Positions 38,579 through 46,087 of a stretch of DNA of 52,308 nt are shown here, piece after piece (the stretch's first letter is position 1; every line of letters starts with the position of its first letter). The notes under the pieces were generated by a model. That model searched no databases. It was not told the origin of the DNA and saw nothing but the letters and a program-made list of their open reading frames with translations. The stretch is taken from positions 1 to 52,308 of the IMG/VR virus record IMGVR_UViG_3300048690_000044; one strand, written 5' to 3'. The position numbers and the translations under genes were made by a program. The stretch comes from a virus.

Positions 38579-39004
38579 ATGCTACTCAAGAACGAATTCT
38601 ACCACATGATCAACCATCTAGGTCTAGAAGATGGTGAACTAGCGTTAGCTGAAATCGTGTGGGAGAAAGCTGAACGTGCTATGCAAGGTAAACCTGTACA
38701 AGAAGCTAAGTTGCTTAAGAGTACAGTGTTTGAGCGCAACAGTGATCCTTATGCTTTGACACAAGCTGAACTGCAGTCTCTTACTGTAGGTCTAGCGCAG
38801 GTACTTACACACGAGCAAGAGGTGCTGCAAAAACTGAAAGAGCGAATTGATCATTGCTGGCGTAAGAGCGAACCCAATAACGCAGATACAGAAGTTTGGT
38901 TCAATCAAATGAATGAGCATCGTAACTTTCAGCGCAAGATCAAGAAAGATCATGCTGTACTATCTCGTATTCAATACAAACTTAAACGCCAACAAGGTAA
39001 ATAA
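38579..39004 (+). CDS. Hypothetical protein, first gene of rightward operon
   Basis: 141 residues, helical and charged (EDGELALAEIVWEKAERAMQ, SLTVGLAQVLTHEQEVLQKLKERID). Promoter-proximal in the right early arm. Coiled-coil C-terminus. No family recognised. Confidence 0.65.
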   Translation: MLLKNEFYHMINHLGLEDGELALAEIVWEKAERAMQGKPVQEAKLLKSTVFERNSDPYALTQAELQSLTVGLAQVLTHEQEVLQKLKERIDHCWRKSEPNNADTEVWFNQMNEHRNFQRKIKKDHAVLSRIQYKLKRQQGK

Positions 39005-39005
39005 A

Positions 39006-39353
39006 TTGACACGCAAACGCTATGAAATCATTGCTACAGCCTTCGATAAGAAAGGTCGTGTACTAGGTACTGGAGTTAACGACTACAACCGCAGTCACCC
39101 ACTCATGAAGCACTTTGCTGTACAAGCTGGAGAGTCAGAGCAAAAAGATAAGGTCCATGCAGAATTATCTGCGGTACTTGCATCAGGTCGTAAAAATATT
39201 CATAGCGTTTTTGTTCAGCGGTTCCATAACAATGGTACAATGGCTACTGCTAAACCGTGTCCAACTTGCCAAGCTATGCTCAAAGGCTTTGGTGTTAAAG
39301 TTGTTCGTTATACAACTGAAGAAGGAATCAAGGAGTATGAAATAAATGGCTGA
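39006..39353 (+). CDS. Cytidine deaminase-fold protein (substrate unknown)
   Basis: 115 residues if TTG 39006 is the start (AAGG 8 nt before); the longer frame from 38913 runs through the previous gene. Zinc site: HAE (His51, Glu53; KVHAELSAVLA) and PCPTC (Cys85, Cys88). Short, lacking the extensions of dCMP deaminase, closer in look to small CDA-fold enzymes used in tRNA, nucleoside or toxin deaminases. Its stop overlaps the following dCMP deaminase gene by 8 bp. Confidence 0.82.
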   Translation: MTRKRYEIIATAFDKKGRVLGTGVNDYNRSHPLMKHFAVQAGESEQKDKVHAELSAVLASGRKNIHSVFVQRFHNNGTMATAKPCPTCQAMLKGFGVKVVRYTTEEGIKEYEING

Positions 39354-39786
39354 TCAAAAATCTCTAGATGCAACCTACATGGGAACTGCTATATTGCACA
39401 GTAAGCTCTCCAAGGCTCGTAGAGCGCAAGTAGGAGCGATTCTAGTGACTAGGCAAGGTGTTACCCTTACTGGCTACAATGGGACTGCTGTAGGTCGCCC
39501 TAACGAATGCGAAGAAGAAATTTGGAACGGGCATGATCAGGGTACATGCTTAGTTACTAAACCAGAAGTCATCCATGCAGAACTTAACTGCATCATGAAA
39601 GCTGCTCGTGAAGGCGTAAGCTGTGTAGATGCTACAGTTTATGTTACACTAGCACCTTGTGTACAGTGCGCTGCTATGATGCTTCAAGCTGGAGTTAAGC
39701 GTGTGGTGTATTTGCAACAGTACAGAGATGATTCTGGTGTTAAACTACTGCAGGAATCAAATGTAATGGTAGAAGCTTATGCTTAG
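39346..39786 (+). CDS. dCMP deaminase
   Basis: 146 residues. VIHAELNCIM (His77, Glu79) and LAPCVQCAAMM (Cys105, Cys108) form the zinc centre; TGYNGTAVGRPNECEE fits the substrate loop of dCMP deaminases. Converts dCMP to dUMP, feeding ThyX encoded 2.2 kb downstream in the same direction. Confidence 0.92.
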   Translation: MADQKSLDATYMGTAILHSKLSKARRAQVGAILVTRQGVTLTGYNGTAVGRPNECEEEIWNGHDQGTCLVTKPEVIHAELNCIMKAAREGVSCVDATVYVTLAPCVQCAAMMLQAGVKRVVYLQQYRDDSGVKLLQESNVMVEAYA

Positions 39787-39991
39787 ATGGTCCGGTACTG
39801 CGTTTTATATGATCAGCATGATCTTAACAACGTTGAATGTGTTTCCATTAAATTTACTATTCGGTTTCATCGGTGGATTTTTATGGTGTCTAGCTGGTTG
39901 GTTTAGCTATAAAGATAAAGCCTTGATTCTAGTCGAGGGTGCTTCTGCAGCTATTTACTTATTCGGTTTAATTAATTGGAGTTTAAAATGA
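39779..39991 (+). CDS. Small two-pass membrane protein
   Basis: 70 residues, hydrophobic almost throughout (FYMISMILTTLNVFPLNLLF, GGFLWCLAGWF, LILVEGASAAIYLFGLINW). Overlaps the deaminase by 8 bp and the kinase by 4 bp. Unknown role in the envelope. Confidence 0.68.
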   Translation: MLRWSGTAFYMISMILTTLNVFPLNLLFGFIGGFLWCLAGWFSYKDKALILVEGASAAIYLFGLINWSLK

Positions 39992-40497
39992 ACGATCAAA
40001 TTAAAGCTGGCGCTGATATCCATGCTGGTGACGGTGGTTACAGCGAAGGTACATTAGAAGGTTATGAACAATTTTCTAAAGCTCGAAATGCATCCAGAGG
40101 TAAACCTACTTTGTATTTAGTTAGAGGCTGTCCCGGTTCGGGTAAATCAACCTTTGCACAATGCCTACTGGATGAATTTGTAGTACAACGCATCTATGAA
40201 GCTGATCAATACTTTGTACAAAATGGTGAATACCAATTTGATCCTACGCACCTTGAACAAGCGCACAATGACTGCAAGCGCAAAACTTGGCTTGCTCTCT
40301 ACGAAGGCATGTCAGTAGCTGTATCAAATACATCTTGCGCTGAGTGGGAAGTCGAAACTTATGCTACAATTGCACGAGAGACTGAAGCTAACTTTGTGAG
40401 TATCATTGTTGAGAATCGGCACGAAGGTAAGAACATTCACGGTTGCCCTGATGCTAAAGTCGAACAAATGAAAAGGAAATTTGATGTGCGACTATAA
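39988..40497 (+). CDS. Polynucleotide kinase-like P-loop kinase
   Basis: 169 residues from ATG 39988 (SD TGGAG; the earlier TTG is rejected). P-loop GCPGSGKST (47-55) preceded by strand TLYLVR, then EADQYF and a lid-like EAHND..RKTWLALYEG, the layout of the T4 Pnkp 5'-kinase domain. There is no phosphatase domain in the chain. RNA ligase and phosphoesterase genes follow directly, suggesting 5' end healing of broken RNA. Confidence 0.85.
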   Translation: MNDQIKAGADIHAGDGGYSEGTLEGYEQFSKARNASRGKPTLYLVRGCPGSGKSTFAQCLLDEFVVQRIYEADQYFVQNGEYQFDPTHLEQAHNDCKRKTWLALYEGMSVAVSNTSCAEWEVETYATIARETEANFVSIIVENRHEGKNIHGCPDAKVEQMKRKFDVRL

Positions 40498-40509
40498 AGG
40501 AGTTATGAA

Positions 40510-41403
40510 ATGTTAAGTTATGATGAACAAATCAATCTAGTTAATCGTGCATTGGTTACTATGAAAACCGATGGCGAATACACTACGTTTAAATACGCTC
40601 GTAAAGCAATGTATGAATATCTTTGGGAAAAAGTACCTGCTTTGTGTGAATCTCGTGGACATGTATATTCTAATATTACAAAAGAATTAGTACAAGCTGC
40701 TCCACGTAAGAGCTTCAATTATCTTGAACATTGTTATTGGAAAGATGTTCTTTTAGATACTCCAGTTGAAATGTACAAGAAAATCAATGGTTATATGGCC
40801 TGTGCTACATTACACAATGACAAACTTGTAGTTAGCACTACAGGTACTACAACAAGTGATTACGCTATGTGGGCTAAAGAGCTAATCCAACGTGATTACA
40901 AGTTGTTGGACGAAATGATTGATGACAAAGCTACGGTTCTTTTTGAAGTTGTAGTACCACAAGACCCTCATATTGTACAAGAGCGCAAAGGTTTACATCT
41001 GCTTGGTATACGTGAGAAAGATACAGGAGATTTTTACCCTCTGAGTACACCTATAAGATGCACTTTAGAGCAAGCATTGGAAATTGCAAAGCATGATCAT
41101 GGTGAAGGTTTTATGCTGTATCCTTTTCTAAATAAAGGTGAAAATATTGGTTACTATGATTACAACAATTGCTGTAAACTAAAGACTCCATACTACATCG
41201 GTAAGAAAAAGTTGATGCGTATGACAGCAAAGAATGTTGAAATCATGTATACTCAGACAGCTAGTGCATTTAATTCTTTTCATTTACCAGAGATGTGGCA
41301 TAATGCATCTAATTATATTGTGCAAAGCGTTCATAAAGATACATGGTTATCTATGAATGATCAACAACGCAGGGTAGTTCTTGAAGATTTTATGGGAGTT
41401 TAA
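40510..41403 (+). CDS. RNA ligase, T4 Rnl1-like
   Basis: 297 residues. Motif I KINGYMACAT with Lys91, then VVSTTGTTTSDYAMWAKELI (compare the T4 Rnl1 KGS..SEQALMANG segment); motif III FEVVVPQDPHIVQERKGLHL, motif IV EGFMLYP, motif V CKLKTPYYIGKK. Family members repair tRNA anticodon breaks made by host anticodon nucleases. Flanked by a kinase and a calcineurin-like phosphoesterase with 12- and 0-bp gaps. Confidence 0.88.
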   Translation: MLSYDEQINLVNRALVTMKTDGEYTTFKYARKAMYEYLWEKVPALCESRGHVYSNITKELVQAAPRKSFNYLEHCYWKDVLLDTPVEMYKKINGYMACATLHNDKLVVSTTGTTTSDYAMWAKELIQRDYKLLDEMIDDKATVLFEVVVPQDPHIVQERKGLHLLGIREKDTGDFYPLSTPIRCTLEQALEIAKHDHGEGFMLYPFLNKGENIGYYDYNNCCKLKTPYYIGKKKLMRMTAKNVEIMYTQTASAFNSFHLPEMWHNASNYIVQSVHKDTWLSMNDQQRRVVLEDFMGV

Positions 41404-41976
41404 ATGAAAATATTTACAAGTGATTTGCACTTTGGTCACAAACGAATTGTAGAATTTACAAATCGTGCTGTTGATTGCGGTTCACAAGATAATCACACAC
41501 GATGGTTAATCGACCTTTGGAACATTGAAGTATCTGCGGGTGATATTGTTTATCATCTAGGAGATTTCTCATTCTTTAAAAATTATAATGAAGTAGCTGA
41601 TGTTGTATTACAACTCAAGGGTTCTAAGATTTTCATCAAGGGCAATCATGACAAGCGAGAGCATCTAGATCAACTTGTAAAAGACCAACTGATCGCAGCA
41701 TGGTATGATTACAAAGAGATTAAACTAGGTGATACACCTGTAGTATTATTTCACTTTCCTATTGCATCGTGGCATCGGCAAGGTTATGGTGCATATCACT
41801 TACATGGTCATTGTCATGGAAACTTTAAAGATTACCGAGGTAAAATGCTTGACGTAGGTATTGATTCGGTATATAATCTGTATGGTAAGCATGGATTTCT
41901 TGATGAACATCAGATCATTGAGTTCATGAAAGAAAAAGAACTGTACATTGCAGATCATCACAAAGAAAGGCTATAA
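41404..41976 (+). CDS. Calcineurin-like metallophosphoesterase
   Basis: 190 residues. The full metal set is visible: DLH (Asp7, His9), GDF (Asp54), GNHD (81-83), His117 in LFHFPI and HGHCHG (His134, His136). Starts immediately after the RNA ligase stop. In bacterial Pnkp the 2',3'-phosphatase belongs to this family, so a 3' end-healing role beside kinase and ligase is likely; general phosphodiesterase activity is the alternative. Confidence 0.88.
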   Translation: MKIFTSDLHFGHKRIVEFTNRAVDCGSQDNHTRWLIDLWNIEVSAGDIVYHLGDFSFFKNYNEVADVVLQLKGSKIFIKGNHDKREHLDQLVKDQLIAAWYDYKEIKLGDTPVVLFHFPIASWHRQGYGAYHLHGHCHGNFKDYRGKMLDVGIDSVYNLYGKHGFLDEHQIIEFMKEKELYIADHHKERL

Positions 41977-42645
41977 ATGCAAAAGATTGAAGATTACACC
42001 ACAGCAAAGCTAATTGCTTACTCACAAGCCACCGAAGAGTTTAAAGGGCAGTTCAAGACGATTAAAGACCTTGTAGCGTACTGCGCTAGGGTAAGCAATC
42101 CAAGCAACCAACTCAACATGGAAACCTCTGATAAGCTTATTGGTTATCTATTGAAACACAAGCACTTTAGTCCGTTTGAAATGGCAAGCATTACTATTGA
42201 AGTTGAAACAACTCGTGATATTGCTCGTCAACTACTACGTCATCGCAGCTTTACATTTCAGGAGTTTAGCCAACGCTATGCAGACCCTACAAAAGACTTG
42301 ACGTTTGTAACTCGTGAAGCACGACTACAAGACCCCAAGAATCGTCAGAACTCTGTTATTACTGATAATTTAGCATTGCAGTCAATGTGGGAGAACTACC
42401 AAAATAAAGTTATTCAGACTGCACAAGATGCATATGCTTTTGCTATTACCAATGGTATCGCCAAAGAGCAAGCTCGTGCTGTACTGCCAGAAGGTTGTAC
42501 AATGTCTCGTTTATATGTACAAGGAACTGTGCGTAGTTTCATTCATTATATTGAAGTGCGTAAAACTAATGGTACACAATTAGAGCACGTTGTACTAGCA
42601 CAAAAAGCTGCAGAAGCTATCTCAAAGGTTTTCAATGTTGAATGA
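41977..42645 (+). CDS. thyX: Flavin-dependent thymidylate synthase
   Basis: 222 residues. ThyX motif RHRSFTFQEFSQRY (88-101; usual pattern RHRxxSxxxxSxR, with Thr at the first Ser), HFSPFEMASI near 63-72 and PEGCTMSRLYVQGTVRSFIHY near the C-terminus. Uses methylenetetrahydrofolate, FAD and NADPH to turn dUMP into dTMP; complements the dCMP deaminase. Overlaps the next gene by 11 bp. Confidence 0.95.
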   Translation: MQKIEDYTTAKLIAYSQATEEFKGQFKTIKDLVAYCARVSNPSNQLNMETSDKLIGYLLKHKHFSPFEMASITIEVETTRDIARQLLRHRSFTFQEFSQRYADPTKDLTFVTREARLQDPKNRQNSVITDNLALQSMWENYQNKVIQTAQDAYAFAITNGIAKEQARAVLPEGCTMSRLYVQGTVRSFIHYIEVRKTNGTQLEHVVLAQKAAEAISKVFNVE

Positions 42646-42859
42646 ACACGACATAAACGATTGGGAAATGATCACTACACCTTTGAAGTTAGAACAACTA
42701 AAAGAAGGTGAAATGTTTAGTTTCTTAGGTGATAATAAGATGTACAAACTTTATTGCGTCCTTACTGATATTGCACTCGCCGGAACAGAAGAAATTTGGG
42801 ATAGTTTGGTGTTTCCTAGAACTATGAATGTATTTAAATGGGTTAAAAATAATGCTTGA
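42635..42859 (+). CDS. Small hypothetical protein
   Basis: 74 residues overlapping the end of thyX. Beta-type text (LKEGEMFSFLGDNKMYKLYCV). The promoter of the downstream endonuclease cassette starts inside its last codons. No family recognised. Confidence 0.6.
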   Translation: MLNEHDINDWEMITTPLKLEQLKEGEMFSFLGDNKMYKLYCVLTDIALAGTEEIWDSLVFPRTMNVFKWVKNNA

Positions 42860-42884
42860 TTTTATTCTAAATATCTGCTATAAT
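42856..42884 (+). promoter_or_regulatory. Promoter of endonuclease cassette A
   Basis: TTGATT, 17 bp, TATAAT with extended -10 TGC. The 16 bp from TGCTATAATTATAAAG onward are identical in cassette B at 51942. Confidence 0.82.
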
Positions 42885-42957
42885 TATAAAGCAATAGTTG
42901 AAAATTAATTACTTTCAACGATAAGAGCAGCTTCCCGTGGCTGCTTTTTGCTTTATA
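42885..42957 (+). ncRNA. Three-stem RNA, copy A, before HNH gene
   Basis: TATAAAGCAA (42885-42894) pairs perfectly with TTGCTTTATA (42948-42957) and encloses two hairpins: GTTGAAA/TTTCAAC (42897-42903 with 42913-42919) and AGCAGC/GCTGCT (42926-42931 with 42940-42945, loop TTCCCGTG), the latter followed by TTTTTG as in a terminator. Copy B at 51950-52024 keeps the structure with compensatory changes in the first hairpin. It probably controls the downstream endonuclease, or is a small RNA in its own right. Confidence 0.75.
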
Positions 42958-42986
42958 TTTTACGGGTGTTTGACGGGAAATTATTT

Positions 42987-43562
42987 ATGTATAAAAAATG
43001 CAGTACATGTAAAGATGAAAAACTAATATGTGAGTTTGGTAAGAATAAATCAACCAAGGATGGTTATCATAATCAATGTAAGATGTGTAGAAAAGATTAC
43101 ACTTCTAAAAACATAGAGAATATATTAAAGAAAAGTAAAGAACACTATCATCTTAATAGAGAAAAATGTTTAAATAAATCTAACAGTTATAATAAACTTA
43201 ATAAAGTAAATACCGCCAAAAGAACTAAAAAGTATAGAGAAAATAACAAAAATAAGTTAAATCTTCTACGCAGAGAATATACCATAACTAACAGAAGTAA
43301 ACTTTATGCCTTGAATGCCAAGAGAAGAGCTTCTAAACTGAAGGCAACACCAAAATGGTTAACAATTGAAGAGTTGCGACAAATTGAAGAACTCTATGAA
43401 ATATCACAAGCTTTCAAACTTTACACTGGTCAAGATTACCATGTAGATCACATTATACCGTTGCAAGGTGAAAATGTGTGTGGTTTACATGTCCCGTGGA
43501 ATCTACAAGTTCTTGAAGCTTCGGAAAACTTGAGTAAATCTAACAAACTTTTAGAACAATAA
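42987..43562 (+). CDS. HNH homing endonuclease with N-terminal zinc finger
   Basis: 191 residues from ATG 42987 (upstream TTG codons lie in the RNA element). Zinc finger Cys5, Cys8, Cys31, Cys34 (CSTCKDEK, QCKMC), a long basic linker (KEHYHLNREKCLNKSNSYNK), then the HNH core DYHVDHIIPLQGENVCGLHV with WNLQVLEASENLSKSNKL. The C-terminus is a paralogue of the partial gene at 1-273, and the zinc finger matches those at 16883-17344 and 52047. Closed by its own terminator, so it is a self-contained transcription cassette. Confidence 0.92.
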   Translation: MYKKCSTCKDEKLICEFGKNKSTKDGYHNQCKMCRKDYTSKNIENILKKSKEHYHLNREKCLNKSNSYNKLNKVNTAKRTKKYRENNKNKLNLLRREYTITNRSKLYALNAKRRASKLKATPKWLTIEELRQIEELYEISQAFKLYTGQDYHVDHIIPLQGENVCGLHVPWNLQVLEASENLSKSNKLLEQ

Positions 43563-43568
43563 GCACAA

Positions 43569-43600
43569 ACCCTAAGTTAATCTTAGGGTGTTTTTTTTTT
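43569..43600 (+). terminator. Terminator of HNH cassette
   Basis: ACCCTAAG (43569-43576) pairs perfectly with CTTAGGGT (43582-43589), 5-nt loop, followed by G and ten T. Confidence 0.93.
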
Positions 43601-43611
43601 GCTAACTTGTA

Positions 43612-43638
43612 TTGCAATAAGAATGTTTGTGGTATAAT
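43612..43638 (+). promoter_or_regulatory. Candidate promoter of HU-like gene
   Basis: TATAAT (43633-43638) with extended -10 TGG; the best -35 TTGCAA is only 15 bp away, so the extended -10 probably matters most. Confidence 0.6.
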
Positions 43639-43668
43639 TATAAACTTAACTTAAACAGAAAGGAATTT

Positions 43669-43998
43669 ATGGGTGATAAACAAAAACGTAAATCAAAAAG
43701 CTACAGACAACTGATTCAAATGGTAGCTAAGTCTTCAGGATATCATTTATATGAAGTAGAAGATATACTGCAGCATTTAGTAGGTAATATTCAAGTAGTA
43801 CTTGCTGCTGATATGCCTGTAAAGATCAGTGGTCTTGGTACAATGCGTGTAAAAAAGATGAAAATTAAAGGCATTCCCGGTAAACATGCAGAGAATACGT
43901 GCTACACTGCGTTCAGGTTATCAGTTACTTCTGATACCGGATTGCAAAATCACCTAAAGGAACATCATGTCGAATCAACAGACCCCTTCAACTACTAA
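43669..43998 (+). CDS. HU/IHF-like DNA-binding protein
   Basis: 109 residues from ATG 43669 with AAAGGA (14 earlier in-frame codons include the promoter region and are rejected). Helical start (YRQLIQMVAKSSGYHLYEVEDILQHLVGNI) and VKISGLGTMRVKK follow the HU fold (two helices, then the VxIxGLGxF strand); the arm region KIKGIPGKHAENTCY replaces the usual RNPQTG. Likely bends phage DNA; a distant, single-copy family member. Confidence 0.78.
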   Translation: MGDKQKRKSKSYRQLIQMVAKSSGYHLYEVEDILQHLVGNIQVVLAADMPVKISGLGTMRVKKMKIKGIPGKHAENTCYTAFRLSVTSDTGLQNHLKEHHVESTDPFNY

Positions 43999-44119
43999 TT
44001 GGCCTTTTGCGTTTGTCAATGGTGAGCGTACTAAAGAAAGTCAAGAGTTACTTGATAGTAAGCACTACAAGACTAAGGAAGTATTCGACACCAACGATTA
44101 TGAGGAATCACCATTTTGA
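43967..44119 (+). CDS. Small protein with SSB-like acidic C-terminus
   Basis: 50 residues, SD AAAGGA before ATG 43967, overlapping the HU-like gene by 32 bp. It ends DTNDYEESPF, resembling the acidic-aromatic tail of SSB (the phage SSB ends DDDDDIPF). The stop overlaps the next TTG start. Function unknown; a replication-partner docking peptide is one idea. Confidence 0.6.
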   Translation: MSNQQTPSTTNWPFAFVNGERTKESQELLDSKHYKTKEVFDTNDYEESPF

Positions 44120-44565
44120 ACGAAGCAATTAAAAACTTCAGACTAATCAGTATTGACAAAATCTTAAGTGACAAAAAGCTACCTAATTGGGTGCTGAAAG
44201 CTGCTTTTGAAGTTAAACATTCTGGTTTTCTACCAGCAGGTGAATACTTTGAAAAGCTAGATGATGTTGAAATTTATGAAATGTCAAGTGCATTGGAATA
44301 CATTCACACTGCTAACTTTCAGCAATTCAATATTTTGTCAGAGCAAGCTGAACAAGATTTAAGTAGTCTAAGTTTGCTTTGCTTTATCTTGGCATTAGGT
44401 GAAGGTGAACTGGAAGTTAATCCTGACAGTCTATCTTCTATGCTACAATATCTGTTCTTAATTGTTAACATTGAAAGTATGCACCGAGAAGGTAAACTAG
44501 AAGTCATTCGTGAGCACTATTCGTTATTCGGTGGTGACAAACCCGTAGTTAGAGCAAAGGATTAA
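44116..44565 (+). CDS. Hypothetical protein (TTG start)
   Basis: 149 residues starting TTG 44116 (TTGA overlap; GAGG 10 nt before). Mostly helical with a Leu-rich middle (SLSLLCFILALGEGELEVNP). No family recognised; lies in an early operon with HU-like and conserved small genes. Confidence 0.62.
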   Translation: MNEAIKNFRLISIDKILSDKKLPNWVLKAAFEVKHSGFLPAGEYFEKLDDVEIYEMSSALEYIHTANFQQFNILSEQAEQDLSSLSLLCFILALGEGELEVNPDSLSSMLQYLFLIVNIESMHREGKLEVIREHYSLFGGDKPVVRAKD

Positions 44566-44567
44566 AC

Positions 44568-45044
44568 ATGCAAGTTAAATTAGGTAGGTTTCCAAAGGGT
44601 GACGGTGATCGTAAAATCAGTGTAAAGATCGACAAGTGGGATAGCTGGAACGCTGATCATAGTCTTGCGCTGATCGCTGTACCCTTGCTAATTCAACTCA
44701 AAGAGACAAAGCAAGGTTCACCCAATGTAGATGATACAGATGTACCTGAGCATTTGAGAAGTACTGCAGCACCTGCTAAAGAAAACGAATGGGATACAGA
44801 CGATAATTGGCATCTGCGATGGGATTACGTCATGACCGAAATGATTTATACAATGCAAGAAATTGCTAATCATAATCAAGGTGAAGAAATCTTTTGGGAT
44901 AATTCAGAAGTTGATGAAACAAAAGGTGTTATGGAGCAAGTACACGCAATGAAACTTGACCGTGAAGGACTTGATGTTTATCAAAAGAGAATTCAAAAAG
45001 GTTGTGAACTGTTTGGTAAATATTTTCAATCATTGTGGGATTAA
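44568..45044 (+). CDS. Conserved phage protein of unknown function
   Basis: 158 residues. KISVKIDKWDSWNADHSLALIAVPLLIQLKETKQGSP, VDDTDVPEHLRS and EIFWDNSE are patterns that recur in many large tailed phages without assigned function; the Asp/His/Trp layout suggests a metal or nucleotide site, but this is not established. Confidence 0.75.
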   Translation: MQVKLGRFPKGDGDRKISVKIDKWDSWNADHSLALIAVPLLIQLKETKQGSPNVDDTDVPEHLRSTAAPAKENEWDTDDNWHLRWDYVMTEMIYTMQEIANHNQGEEIFWDNSEVDETKGVMEQVHAMKLDREGLDVYQKRIQKGCELFGKYFQSLWD

Positions 45045-45047
45045 CTG

Positions 45048-45185
45048 ATGAATGAGTCAAAATTTGATGTACAATCAAGGTTCTCTGAGGGTGATCTAGA
45101 GTATGTGACAGAAGAAGACAGCTATCAGGTTTTGCAATCCTTTGATAGCTGGCATGAATATAACCATGAAAGGAATGAAGAATGA
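45048..45185 (+). CDS. Small acidic hypothetical protein
   Basis: 45 residues (SRFSEGDLEYVTEEDSYQVL, then FDSWHEYNHERNEE). Starts 3 bp after the previous stop, and its stop overlaps the next start (ATGA). Unknown. Confidence 0.6.
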   Translation: MNESKFDVQSRFSEGDLEYVTEEDSYQVLQSFDSWHEYNHERNEE

Positions 45186-45382
45186 TAGAACAAGAATTTC
45201 GCCAACAACTAGATGAATTGGTAACTACAGGTATTCGTGAATTGGGTGCTGGTACAGTGTACGGGCATTTGTCTACAGTAAAGCAGTTTACAGAAGTGGT
45301 GTATGATAGTAATATTGTGAATTATCTACAAAGTTTGCAGAATCAACCAAAAGAAGGAACAGAAAAAAGTGACACTAAATGA
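45182..45382 (+). CDS. Small hypothetical protein
   Basis: 66 residues (EQEFRQQLDELVTTGIREL, TVYGHLSTVKQFTEVVYD), helical. Coupled by ATGA to the previous gene; overlaps the next by 14 bp. Unknown. Confidence 0.6.
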   Translation: MIEQEFRQQLDELVTTGIRELGAGTVYGHLSTVKQFTEVVYDSNIVNYLQSLQNQPKEGTEKSDTK

Positions 45383-45539
45383 TTTTCACGAAGGTATTCA
45401 GCGTTTATTTTTTGAAGCAAATCAGTCAAATTTAGATATTGGTGATATCTACCAGATACTAAATGGTCAGAGCATTATTGCTGAAACAATCTTAAAATTA
45501 TCAATTGAAAATGCTTATAAAGAAAGGTTTGATTTATGA
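45369..45539 (+). CDS. Small hypothetical protein (GTG start)
   Basis: 56 residues from GTG 45369 with AGAAGGA 10 nt upstream (LNDFHEGIQRLFFEANQSNL). Its stop overlaps the following ATG. Unknown. Confidence 0.55.
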   Translation: MTLNDFHEGIQRLFFEANQSNLDIGDIYQILNGQSIIAETILKLSIENAYKERFDL

Positions 45540-45667
45540 AATATGTAGTAAAATGGAATAACGGTTACTGGAAAGTGTTTAACACACAAGAGTACCGTGA
45601 TGAATCATTACATGGTCTAAAGACTGATGCAGACAAAGCTTGTTTGCGAATGAATCAGCAGCGATAA
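45536..45667 (+). CDS. Small hypothetical protein
   Basis: 43 residues (YVVKWNNGYWKVFNTQEYRD), beta hairpin-like, ATGA-coupled to the previous gene. A terminator follows 11 bp after its stop. Confidence 0.6.
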   Translation: MKYVVKWNNGYWKVFNTQEYRDESLHGLKTDADKACLRMNQQR

Positions 45668-45678
45668 TTAAGCTTATA

Positions 45679-45705
45679 CCCGAGTAATTCTCGGGGTTTC
45701 TTTTG
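45679..45705 (+). terminator. Rho-independent terminator
   Basis: CCCGAG (45679-45684) pairs with CTCGGG (45690-45695) around a 5-nt loop, then GTTTCTTTTG. Ends the HU-like gene transcript. Confidence 0.88.
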
Positions 45706-45726
45706 TTTACATCTAGGAGAATTAAA

Positions 45727-45891
45727 ATGCACAGTGATAAAGAAGTTCTAATTATTCGCAATACTACAGTCAATCGTTTGTACGATGTAGTCATGGTAAA
45801 TTATTTTGAAGAGACTGTAGAATTCATCGTAAAAGGTGTACAATACGATCATGCTGTAGCAATGATGCTAGAGCTAGAAGAAACTAACTAA
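45727..45891 (+). CDS. Small hypothetical protein
   Basis: 54 residues from ATG 45727 (AGGAG 6 nt before; the upstream TTG is rejected). Beta-rich (SDKEVLIIRNTTVNRLYDVV). Unknown. Confidence 0.6.
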   Translation: MHSDKEVLIIRNTTVNRLYDVVMVNYFEETVEFIVKGVQYDHAVAMMLELEETN

Positions 45892-45910
45892 ACTTACTCA
45901 AGGAAAGATC

Positions 45911-46087
45911 ATGGCACAAGGTTCATATTTGCGAGATCACGACCTCTTCGAGATCGTTCTGCAGAACAACAAACGTAATAAGCGCAAGTTTGATGATGGA
46001 GGTTATGAAGAGAATGTTAAGCCTACCAAAAAACCTAAGAAGGATTTTAGTAAGCAGCGTGAGCAAAAGCGTGGAGAGTTGCTATGA
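45911..46087 (+). CDS. Small basic protein
   Basis: 58 residues, Lys/Arg-rich C-terminal half (VKPTKKPKKDFSKQREQKRG). AAGGAAA before ATG; ATGA overlap with the next gene. Possibly nucleic acid or ribosome binding; unproven. Confidence 0.6.
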   Translation: MAQGSYLRDHDLFEIVLQNNKRNKRKFDDGGYEENVKPTKKPKKDFSKQREQKRGELL

